From: Boesenbergia rotunda
Lineage: Eukaryota > Streptophyta > Magnoliopsida > Zingiberales > Zingiberaceae
Reading direction: 5' to 3'
Assembly (NCBI GenBank): GCA_024364735.1
Contig: JAGFNQ010005184.1
Coordinates: 1 to 64,000, forward strand
DNA: 64,000 bases
Shown here: in pieces, positions 21,402 to 31,032 of the stretch
Numbering within the stretch: position 1 is the stretch's first letter
How the letters are laid out: each line of letters starts with the position of its first letter
Made by a program: the position numbers and the translations under genes
The notes under the pieces: generated by a model
The model's input: only the letters and a program-made list of their open reading frames with translations
Databases searched by the model: none
Told to the model about the DNA's origin: nothing

Positions 21402-24400
21402 GTTGTGATTGAGGGGGAGCATCTATCAACTTGGTTCGTTGATAGTGGATGCTCCAAACACATGACCGGGGATAGATCATTGTTTACCACATTTCACAAG
21501 AAGAGTAGAGGTAATGTATCATTTGGTAACAATGGTAGCCTTAGGGTCATAGGAATAGGAGACATTCAAATATCCGGATGTCTTAGAATCTCAAATGTCC
21601 TTCTAGTCAAGGGGATGAAGTTTAATCTCCTAAGTGTCAGTCAATTGTGTGACACGGGTTACACAATTGATTTCCAACCAAGTCAATGTCTAGTTAGACA
21701 AAATGACACCTTGGACACGGTACTAGTAGGAGCAAGAGTAGACAATATTTATCAAGTTTCATTTAAAAGTGCTACTAATGCTCTTGATAAGTGTTTCATG
21801 TCAAAACAAGAAGAGTCCACACTTTGGCACCGGAAGCTAGCACATGTGAACATGAAGAACATCCAGAAGTTGGCCAACAAGGGACTAGTTCGAGGCTTAC
21901 CGAGCATCAAGTATGGAAAAGATAAATTATGTGATGCATGTCAAATGGGTAAGCAAACAAAATCTGCACACAAAGGTAAAAGCACTGTAAGTACTTCCAA
22001 TGCTTTAGATTTACTTCACATGGATTTATTTGACTGTAGCACTATCATATCACTGAATGGAAGTAGATATTGCTTTGTTATCATTGATGACTTCACTAGA
22101 TATACTTGGACTTTCTTTTTAAAACATAAGGATCAAACCTTAGATATTTTCATTTCTTTTTGTAGAAGGGTTGAAAATGAGAAATCATCAACAATTAAGA
22201 CAATAAGAAGTGATCATGGAGGTGAATTTCAAAACCAAAGGTTTCTAGAATTTTGTCAAGATAAGGGTTATAGACATGAGTTCTCTACTCCTAGAACACC
22301 ACAACAAAATGGTGTTGTAGAGAGGAAGAACCGTGCACTTCAAGAGGCTGCACGAAGCATGCTTAATGAGTACTCACTCCCGAGTTACTTATGGGCTGAA
22401 GCTGTTAATACAGCTTGCTATGTGCAAAACCGAGTTCTCATTCATAGGTTTTTAGAAAAGACTCCCCATGAACTTTGGTTTGGGAAACCACCTACGGTTA
22501 AACATCTTAGGGTGTTTGGTTGTAAGGTGTTCATCCTAAACACCAGGGATCACCTTGGAAAGTTCACGGCAAAAGCTGATGAAGGGATACTAGTCGGGTA
22601 CTCCCTCGTTAGTAAAGCTTACCGAGTCTACAACAAGAGAACTAGACTAGTTGAGGAGTCTTCTGATGTGGTTTTTGAGGAAGTTCCAAAACCAATTGAC
22701 CAGTCAGATAATGTAGAAGGAGTTCAAATCGAACTAAGGAGACTTAGTTTGAATGAAAATCCGAGTATTGTTAATGGTGATGAGTCTGATGACGGTGAGC
22801 CTAGACAACTCGTTGATCAGCCGGATCCTGAGGCTGAACTTGTGTCTAGTGAACTCGTTCAAGAAGCACCACCAACACCAAGGCAAACGAGACTAGCCTC
22901 TAGTCATCCCCAAGACCAAATCGTTGGAGACATCCATCAAGGGGTTAGGACTAGATCATTCTTCAGGAATGAGGCTAATGAAGTTGCTCTAATTTCCGAA
23001 ATTGAACCTAGGAAAATTGATGAAGCATTAAATGATCCCGATTGGATTATTGCAATGCAAGATGAACTAGGTCAGTTTGAGAGGAGTCAAGTTTGGGACT
23101 TAGTCCCTAGGCCCAAGAAGACCACTATTATTGGAACTAAATGGGTCTTCAAGAACAAATTAAACCACAAGGGAGAAATCATTAGAAACAAGGCACGCTT
23201 GGTAGCCAAGGGCTACAGTCAAGTTGAAGGTCTTGATTATGATGAGACTTATGCTCCCGTGGCACGATTAGAGTCCATCCGATTGATGCTTGCATTTGCA
23301 GCACATCGAGGCTTCAAACTATTTCAAATGGACGTCAAATCGGCATTCCTAAATGGTTTAATTAGGGAAGAAGTCTATGTCGAACAACCTCCAGGGTTTG
23401 AGAGTACCGAATATCCAAACCACGTGTACAAGCTCAAGAAGGCACTCTATGGTCTTAAACAAGCACCCCGGGCTTGGTATGAGCGGTTGTCGGCATTCTT
23501 GATTGGAAAGGGTTTCGTTAGAGGTCAAATAGACCCCACACTATTTCTACGAAGAGATGGTGACAATATATTTGTAGCCCAAGTATATGTCGATGACATA
23601 ATTTGTGGCTCAAACAACAAGGGCTATTTACGTGAATTTATCGGACACATGGAGAGTGAGTTTGAAATGAGTCTAGTGGGAGAGTTGACTTTCTTCCTCG
23701 GACTTGAAATCAAGCAAACTCGCGATGGTATCCATGTGCACCAATCAAAGTACACACATGAAATGCTTCGAAAATTCAATATGAGTGATTCAAAAGAGGT
23801 AACCACTCCCATGGCTACAAACACAAGATTGGACAATGATGAGAGTGGTAAACCTGTTGATCTAACTCAGTATCGAAGCATGATAGGTAGTTTGCTATAC
23901 CTTATAGCTAGTCGACCAGATATACTATTTGCTGTAGGTATGTGCGCTAGGTATCAAGTCTGTGCCAAGGAATCTCACCTAATTGTTGTTAAGCGAATTT
24001 TGAGATATCTCAAGGGCACAATTGGTGTAGGTCTTTGGTATCCCCGTACCGAATCTTTTGATTTGATGGGCTATACGGATTCCGACTACGCTGGATGTAA
24101 GTTGGATCGGAAAAGCACTAGTGGGGGCTGCCAATTCCTAGGATCGTCTTTAGTAAGTTGGTCGAGTCGGAAGCAACATTGTGTTGCTCTTTCCACTACC
24201 GAGGCAGAATATATCGCCATGGGAGAGTGTATATCACAATTGTTGTGGATGATCCACACCTTAGAGGACTATGGATTGGGTTACAAGGGTGTGCAAGTGT
24301 TATGTGATAACATTAGCACAATTAACTTAACCAAGAATCCGGTCCATCATTCGAGGACAAAACATATTGAGGTAAGACACCACTTCATTAGAGATCATGT

Positions 24401-24530
24401 AGCTAGGGGGAACATCATACTCTCACATGTAGAGTCAAAGTCAAACCTAGCTGACATTTTCACTAAACCACTTCCCGAGAGTGAATTTAGTTTCCTTAGA
24501 CGGGAATTGGGAATGTGTCGGGCTTCATGA
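21402..24530 (+). CDS. Copia pol: protease, integrase, RT, RNase H
   Basis: An intact frame of 1042 codons follows the amber codon, with no ATG at its beginning. It would have been made as gag-pol. The protease active site lies in WFVDSGCSKHMTGD (about residues 8-21). The integrase HHCC finger lies around LWHRKLAHVN to CDACQMGK. The D,D-35-E core includes HMDLFD, IRSDHGGEF and TPQQNGVVERKN. RT has QMDVKSAFLNG and the active site YVDD (near 23587). RNase H has YTDSDYAGCKLDRKSTSG and STTEAEYIAM. All catalytic residues look present, so this copy's pol may be functional apart from its expression. Confidence 0.95.
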   Translation, partial: VVIEGEHLSTWFVDSGCSKHMTGDRSLFTTFHKKSRGNVSFGNNGSLRVIGIGDIQISGCLRISNVLLVKGMKFNLLSVSQLCDTGYTIDFQPSQCLVRQNDTLDTVLVGARVDNIYQVSFKSATNALDKCFMSKQEESTLWHRKLAHVNMKNIQKLANKGLVRGLPSIKYGKDKLCDACQMGKQTKSAHKGKSTVSTSNALDLLHMDLFDCSTIISLNGSRYCFVIIDDFTRYTWTFFLKHKDQTLDIFISFCRRVENEKSSTIKTIRSDHGGEFQNQRFLEFCQDKGYRHEFSTPRTPQQNGVVERKNRALQEAARSMLNEYSLPSYLWAEAVNTACYVQNRVLIHRFLEKTPHELWFGKPPTVKHLRVFGCKVFILNTRDHLGKFTAKADEGILVGYSLVSKAYRVYNKRTRLVEESSDVVFEEVPKPIDQSDNVEGVQIELRRLSLNENPSIVNGDESDDGEPRQLVDQPDPEAELVSSELVQEAPPTPRQTRLASSHPQDQIVGDIHQGVRTRSFFRNEANEVALISEIEPRKIDEALNDPDWIIAMQDELGQFERSQVWDLVPRPKKTTIIGTKWVFKNKLNHKGEIIRNKARLVAKGYSQVEGLDYDETYAPVARLESIRLMLAFAAHRGFKLFQMDVKSAFLNGLIREEVYVEQPPGFESTEYPNHVYKLKKALYGLKQAPRAWYERLSAFLIGKGFVRGQIDPTLFLRRDGDNIFVAQVYVDDIICGSNNKGYLREFIGHMESEFEMSLVGELTFFLGLEIKQTRDGIHVHQSKYTHEMLRKFNMSDSKEVTTPMATNTRLDNDESGKPVDLTQYRSMIGSLLYLIASRPDILFAVGMCARYQVCAKESHLIVVKRILRYLKGTIGVGLWYPRTESFDLMGYTDSDYAGCKLDRKSTSGGCQFLGSSLVSWSSRKQHCVALSTTEAEYIAMGECISQLLWMIHTLEDYGLGYKGVQVLCDNISTINLTKNPVHHSRTKHIEVRHHFIRDHVARGNIILSHVESKSNLADIFTKPLPESEFSFLRRELGMCRAS

Positions 24531-24898
24531 TGTTCAAATTGTGGTCAAAACCCTTCATGATTATTTCAAATTGTTAGGGAACAATTGGGTAACTTTGGGA
24601 ACATCTCACACAAACTATAAGGGTTACCAAAATGTTTTTGTTTGCTAGATATGGGGTGAGATGTTAGGTTCAACTCAATTTCTAAAAATGTCATTGCATC
24701 AATTGAGAAATTAAGTTGACGAGATAATAATCACGGTGGTGACCAAGTATGGGGAAAACCATTGCATAACATATGTGTATATGGCTCCATGATCATACTT
24801 GGACATTCCAATCAAGGCAACTTGATTGGAAACTTGAAGTTGGAGTAGAAACTTGTTTGAATTTGCTTGATTGATTGATGGTTGAGTTTGACTCCATT
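24531..24898. other. Non-coding SIRE-like sequence after pol
   Basis: This stretch follows the pol stop and ends at the CCATT target site of the nested solo LTR. No coding region was recognised. Confidence 0.55.
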
Positions 24899-27800
24899 TG
24901 TAAAATACGGCAATTCGAAAATCCGGACCAGAAAATTTTTCGTGATTTTTCTGGATAGAGTCTAGGGTTTTCGGCTTACGGGAGGAGCCCAAGGGGCTTT
25001 ATTGTAAAATTTTAAAATTTATCAAGGGTTTACGGGTAAACTCTTAAATTACGAAAGGGTTAATATCTAACCCTAGAGACTTGAGGTGCATTACATAAAT
25101 TTAGTGGGTTAAACTGTTAAATCCTTTACGCTAAGGGTAATGATTGGATTTTGGAAAATTTGAAGGGCTTTTCTGCAAAAAGCCCCACCTTATAACCTCC
25201 CCTTTGCTTCTCCCGTGCCCTAAGTCGCAGCCGCCCCTTTTTGTTGTCTTCTTCCTCTCTTCTTCGCCCGCAGCCACGCCCGACTGCTCCCTCTCGGTGT
25301 CGCGAGACCTAGCCGCAGCCTAAGTCATGCGATTTTTCCCCCATCTTCGCCGAGGGCTCGCCGTCTCTGATCTCTGAGCACCACCTCCATTATCTTCACC
25401 TTGCGATTAAAGCCATCGAGTCATCTTCCTCCTTGAGCTCAGCCGACCGGAGCATCTTGGCTACTGGTGTCGCCGGAATAGCTGCAGGCGACGGGTGAAG
25501 GCTATGTGTAATTGAGGTAAGGGTAGTTGTTTTCCGTAATTGATTCATGGATGATGATATTAGTATCTTTGGATTTCTGTTTGGGATTAGATTTAGGTGG
25601 GTTTCTGATCCTGTAATCTGAATTGAATTTGGGAATGCTATTTTGGATCTCTACTATGATTTAAATCTTTGTTTCCATTTTGATTAGGCTTGTGATGATG
25701 TGTGGAGCTGGGTTCCTTTGGATAGATGAGTTCCGATTGGTCTGGGGTTGAATTGTTGGTTCTTTGTGTTGTTCTTTGACTCCCTTTATCGTGTGTGTTT
25801 GATTGTAGTTGTTCTGGGATATGGTTTTTGTTTTGGATTAGCTGTGGTATAATTTGGTGGTGAATTTTGAATGTGTAGAGTTTGGTTTGGATTTCGAACT
25901 GGAATCCTTTCCATCAGTTTTGGTATTCTTTGATTTTAGAAGGATTGATTTTGTGTTAAATAGATCATTGAATGGATTTGGTTATGGATTGTTTAGATTA
26001 TGGTATGGATGAATTGTGAAGCGAATATTGATTCGGTCTTGGCTTTAGGTAATTGTTGATCTGACTTTTAGATTGAATCTGCTCAGTTCGGTATTTATAG
26101 TTGGATGAGGTTACGGTGGGAATTAAAATGATGGAGCTGATCATGTTTTGGGAGCTTAGACTCATGACTCGGTTTGGATGGTTTGGATGAGTTTGGATTT
26201 TTGTTTGAAGGTTGTTCTTTTGATCTTGGTGTTGGATTGTGCCATGTCGACCTGGCTATAGGTTATCACCCTAGGAACGAATCCTTGGTCTTGGATTAGG
26301 GTTTAGGCGAATGAATATGATGATTAGGATTATCACTCATATGGATTAGTAATTGGTTAGCTAGTTATTTCTATGTAAATAACTATTTAATATGTCCTTT
26401 GATACAGGGCATTGATTTGGACTTTTGGTTGCGGAGTATTAGACGGGAGGATATTTCGGCTTAATACGGACTTCTACACCTTGGAGGCGGGTACCCTTTG
26501 ACTTATCTTTTAGATATTGTCATATTGCTATGCATGGTTGGTTATAAATAGCAGTAAGATTATACGCTATCCCTGAGTTATTATGCCTGTCCTGGATACT
26601 TATTAGTTATCCCTGAGTTATTATGCATGTCCTGGATACTTGTTAGTTATCCTTGAGTTATTATGCATGTCTTGGATACTTGTTAGTTATCCCTGGGTTA
26701 TTATGCCTGTCCTGGATACTTGTTAGTTATCCCTGAGTTATTATGCATGTCCTGGATACTTGTTAGTTATCCCTAAGTTATTAGGCTTGTTCTGGATACT
26801 TGTTGTTTAACCCTGAGATATTATGCGGTTAGTTTCATACAGTATCAGGTATTGTCATATCTATATGTATGCTTAGATATCGTGAGGTATCTCTTGTGTT
26901 TGACATTGAGAGATCTGTGGATTTCGGCCAGTATACCTTGTAGGTTACCTGTATTTCCTGTTATAGGATTTCAGACTGAGACTTAGTATACTGAGGACTT
27001 GGGGAGGGAGGTATGTGTATCTATCATACACCATCCTTGCATTGTTGCATGCCGGCGATCAGCGACTCCCTTGTGGTTGAGCCTAATCGTCTTCCGGCAC
27101 ATGATATGCACACACGGCCACTCATGGGTTAGTGGATACCGCTGGGTGTGTGCATTTGCTCTGTATTGCTCCACTCGTCCGCTCAGGGGTAGTGGTTTCG
27201 GAGCGTGGTAGCAAGCAGGGATCCCTTCTCTACCCATAGACCAGAGAAGATGAGAGAGATATCTCCCCCATATGTACATGGGGCGGAGCGATAGCTCCAC
27301 CAGCATCCTGTCCTCTCGGTCACTCAGGAGCAGTGATGGCAGAGTACGGACAGTGTCACAGCTCTACCCACTCGGCCGACACAGTATCGCCTGTCTCGGT
27401 GGCTTGACTGGAGTTAGGGGGTGACCATGGCATTGCACCATGTGCATATTTTGCATCGTGCATTGTTTGATGCACTTGATTGCTGCACTTGTTTGACATG
27501 CATATTCTGGAGACTTGTTATCTGAGATTATATGTCTATTGATATTCCCTTGGTTCTTATTATCCTCTTTTCAGGTTAGATGGATTCTGGTATGTATCTT
27601 TATTCAGTATCTTCAGTATACCCTTTCCTATTGTTCATATGAGGTTGTATCAACGTAGACTTCTATTGTTATTATAACATACTATGCATATCTACTGGGT
27701 ATTCGCTGAGTTTATGGACTCACACCGTTGCCATATGTTTTTATTTCAGATTGAGATACTTGGAGTCGCCAGAAGAGCCCAGCAGCCAGTCCCTACCCAT

Positions 27801-28127
27801 CGCGACGACATGGTTTCGTTTTGTACTTTGTAGTGTGTTGTTTTATAATTCTTTAGGCGATATGTATATGTCGTATGTGTCGTGAGCCCTAAGGGGTTGT
27901 TGTATTTGTTGTTTCGTCATAAGTCGGACCGGTCCGCAGTCAGGTATGATCTACTTAGTTGTCTTGTGTTTTATGTGGTGTTTATCTATTTTGGAGGCCT
28001 GAGGCCAATTATAAACTGCGTGGTGTTGTTATAGTTGTTGTGTGTATGTGTAAATTGTCCGCCGGACAGGGGAGGTGCTGTCCGATTTTCTATTGGATCA
28101 GCGGCTCCTGGGTCTCGGGGCGTGACA
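24899..28127 (+). mobile_element. Nested 3.2-kb solo LTR, Del/Tekay-like
   Basis: It begins TGTAAAATACGGC and ends GGGGCGTGACA, with exact CCATT target repeats at 24894-24898 and 28128-28132. There is no coding region. The first 600 bp look like a promoter plus a GC-rich leader, with a possible splice donor (GAG/GTAAGG) at about 25516-25523. Length and architecture suggest a chromovirus such as Del/Tekay, which is inference. A divergent relative on the other strand lies at 56160-58960. Confidence 0.8.
26567..26830. repeat. 40-bp tandem array in the nested LTR
   Basis: About six and a half copies of a 40-bp unit (GTTATCCCTGAGTTATTATG followed by CATGTCCTGGATACTTGTTA), with a few substitutions per copy. 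The last copy is the most decayed. Confidence 0.9.
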
Positions 28128-28289
28128 CCATTAAGATGGGTCAAAGTGTGTGATGAACCTATAAGGACTTTAGATTCTTGTTCAAGAATCAATTTTAGTC
28201 ATAAAGACCTGTCCAAGTTAGACAAAATCCATCAAAGATCGTTTGGAAATTTCAGAAATTCTGAAACTGAACATTTCAGGTCGTATCAA

Positions 28290-28650
28290 GAACTCTGATC
28301 GGTCACCGGACCGATCAGGCATAGGACTGATCGGTCCCTAGACCGATCTGACTCCTTCCTGTGTCGGATCTCCCGAAATTTGATTAAGTGTCTGAGCTAG
28401 CCTGGATCGGTCTCCAGACCGATCTGACACCCTGTGGGGATCGGTCCACAGACCGATCAGGGAGTTCAGAGGTTTCTCTTCGGACCCTACTGATCAAATC
28501 CTGATCGGTCACCCGACCGATCAGGAGCGTGTCTGATCGGTCATCAGACCGATCAGGACCACGCCAGTCCGATCAGGATGTATCCTGATCGGTCCGGACG
28601 CGATCTGATCGAACGGTGATCCGATCAACCGCATTAAATTTTGGTTGGTG
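28290..28650. repeat. Palindrome array 3 in the internal region
   Basis: Six full palindromes of the GATCGGTC-loop-GACCGATC type (near 28298, 28328, 28402, 28439, 28502 and 28534), then several broken ones. The arms are those of the LTR array, but the loops differ (for example ACCG, CCTA, TCCA and CACA). So this is a related, independently amplified set between pol and the extra ORF. Confidence 0.88.
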
Positions 28651-28871
28651 GACCGATCCACCAACCGATTAACTTCCCAAATCGTCGTTTTCCCGAACCC
28701 TAGCGCCGAAACCACCCCGTCTGTGCAACCTTGAGTGAGCGAGAGAAGTCTCTGCGTCTTCCTTCACGCTCGTGCGACCTCCTCTGCAGGCGGTTTTCTC
28801 CGGCTTGAAGGCTCTTCCTTCACGCGCGTTCTTCTCTGTCGCGAGTCTTCCAATCCCTTCAAACAATTTCA

Positions 28872-30461
28872 ATGGCACCAAAGTAAGTGTTTGGCTTCAT
28901 TTTCCGTTTCCAAGAGATCATGAAATATATATTTGTGAAGCTAATCGTATTTTTGTTCTTGTTCTTGCTGTGATCTCTTGTTCCTTGTGTCTGTGCCGTG
29001 ATCCTCTTTTCATCTTATGACCAAACTTTTATGTCTATCTTTTGATTGAGTCTCATCTGATGATCAACTCTTGTATGATTCACTCTATGTGTCATGATCA
29101 CCTCAAATCTCCTTAGAAAATCATCTAAAGGAAAAGAAAGCATGGAGGGAAATCCGAGGGGGAAGACTCCTTCCTCCTCTTCCAGAAGGCCACAGCCCTC
29201 CTCTAGCTCCAGGTTCCCAAATGCGGCCTGTGAGCAGGCCTTTCAAGCTAGGACATTCAAACTTTTACCCTGCAGATCCATTGACATTCCTTTCCTAACA
29301 GAGTACTGCCCTTCTGTTATGGAGATTGTTACTTATTACAATCTGGGGTTTCTTCTTTCTTTGGAAAGAACCATAAATTACGATCTCGTCTCCGAATTTT
29401 ACAACAACCTACAACCAAGCTCTAAAGGGGGATTCGAGTTCACCACTCGAGTTGGGAAGATGAACCTTGACTTTTCATATGAGATTTTGGCTGAGTACTT
29501 GGGTGGTCGACGTTCACCGAATCTTTATTCGCTTTATCCTGACCTTCCTGATCCTCTGCTAGCACCCTTTGCAGACGTTACCCCTGATTCCATCCATCAG
29601 TATTTCTTTGGTTATCCGCGTCCAGACGATCTTGATGAGCTTGGACCTGACTTTCCTACATTTGCTGCACTGCGTCTGTCTCCCTCTAGTTATATACTAT
29701 TCAAGATCATTACCAATTGTATTCTTCCAATCACCTCAAAACCCTTAGCTGAGATCCGACCCTATCACTGCTTGATGCTCTACGGCATGCACAGCCGTTC
29801 AGATTTCGATATTATGGAGAGCATCTTCCAGTCCATTTTGTCTTATCGGGAGGAGTCCAGCCGCCGCACTGTCTACATGCCTTTTGGTCACGTCATCACC
29901 GACTGGCTCATGTCAGTAGGTGTTGATGTTTCCAAGGGTCGGACGGTGCCTATGGTATGACAGGATTGCAGACTTGGCCGGTGTGCCTTCGCCAAGTCTG
30001 GCATCATTATTCGGGGGCCCGATCGGATGTTGATCTGGAAGGATGGTAGGGTTCTTGGGGAGTTACCACGGGGAGGTCCACAGGGTCAGGCGCCAGCCGC
30101 TGCTGTTGATGATGATGACTACGACGAGCCTGAGCCTGATCTGCGCTGACAGATCGCAGAGCTAGATCAGACTGTTCAGGAGCTTATTCAGCTGGGGGCG
30201 ACAGATCGTGAGGAGTTTCGTTCGGGTTTTCGCTCTTTCGATTCCCGACTGACCAGGATCGAGACCGACCTCTCAGGGACCCGCACACTCCAGCAGACGT
30301 GGTATGATGAGTGGCGCAGCCACACATTTCCTGGAGGTGCACCTTCTGCGAGTTCTGCACCAAGGTCCTATGCTCCTACCGATGCTACGATGGACGACCT
30401 CATGCGCGATGACGACCCTCCTACTGACACTGGACCTCGGATAGTTGTTGTTTTATCATGA
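28872..30461 (+). pseudogene. Extra (env-position) ORF of the SIRE-like element, spliced
   Basis: An ATG at 29094 opens a frame that runs to TGA at 30459-30461, broken only by TGA codons at 29958-29960 and near 30149. Upstream, a mini-exon ATGGCACCAAA (28872-28882) with donor GTAAGT joins in frame to an acceptor TAG at 29114-29116. This gives a start M-A-P-K-K-S-S-K, typical of plant retroelement ORFs. The protein has a Ser/Arg-rich start. Its globular domain, with EFYNNLQ and YEILAEYLGG, recalls the 'putative plant transposon protein' family. It ends in an acidic, then coiled-coil-like, tail. I see no signal peptide or membrane segment, so an envelope role is not supported. Intron use is inferred. 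Confidence 0.7.
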
Positions 30462-31032
30462 TCTGTGTTGTATGACTTTTTGGGCTGTATGCCCTCTGAC
30501 TTTGTTGTTGTGACCTTGAGTCACACATATTTTGCTACGTGTTTGGATGCTTTCATGCTTTGACCCATATATTTTATCTGCCATGCTTACTCTACTATTG
30601 TTGATGTCATGCTGATTGTATATCTATTATCTACATGATTATTCGATTGTCATATTCATGCTTACATTGCCATGTCTAGTTGATCCTTATGAATATTATG
30701 GCATGCTTTGGGAGACTATATTTCATTCTCATATGATACATGTGACTGCTATGTCTTACCTTAATCTTTTTCACATGTGTTCGTATGATTAATCCATAAA
30801 TTATCACATTTTTGAGTTGGGACCCTCTAGGTTTGAGAGGGAGTTTATCTTAACAGTCCCTCTTACCCCTTTTCGGTGTTCGACAAAGGGGGAGAGAGAG
30901 TGATTGGTTAAGTTTAGAATGACCATGTTGTAGGGGGAGGATCTAGATTCCCCTATGATTCATAATGTTGGAAAATTGATTGAGAATCCCTAAACTTAAA
31001 ATCGGGTTGTCAAACAACAAAAAGAGAGAGAT
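30462..31032 (+). other. 3' untranslated region with polypurine tract
   Basis: This is non-coding. Purine-rich AAAGGGGGAGAGAGAG lies at about 30885-30900. The tract AAAAAGAGAGAGAT directly abuts the 3' LTR (31019-31032) and should prime plus-strand synthesis. Confidence 0.75.

Noticed and set aside
29094..29960. Reading the extra ORF of the SIRE-like element as a viral envelope gene
   Set aside because: No signal peptide, membrane segment or fusion motif is visible. Only its position after pol suggests env.
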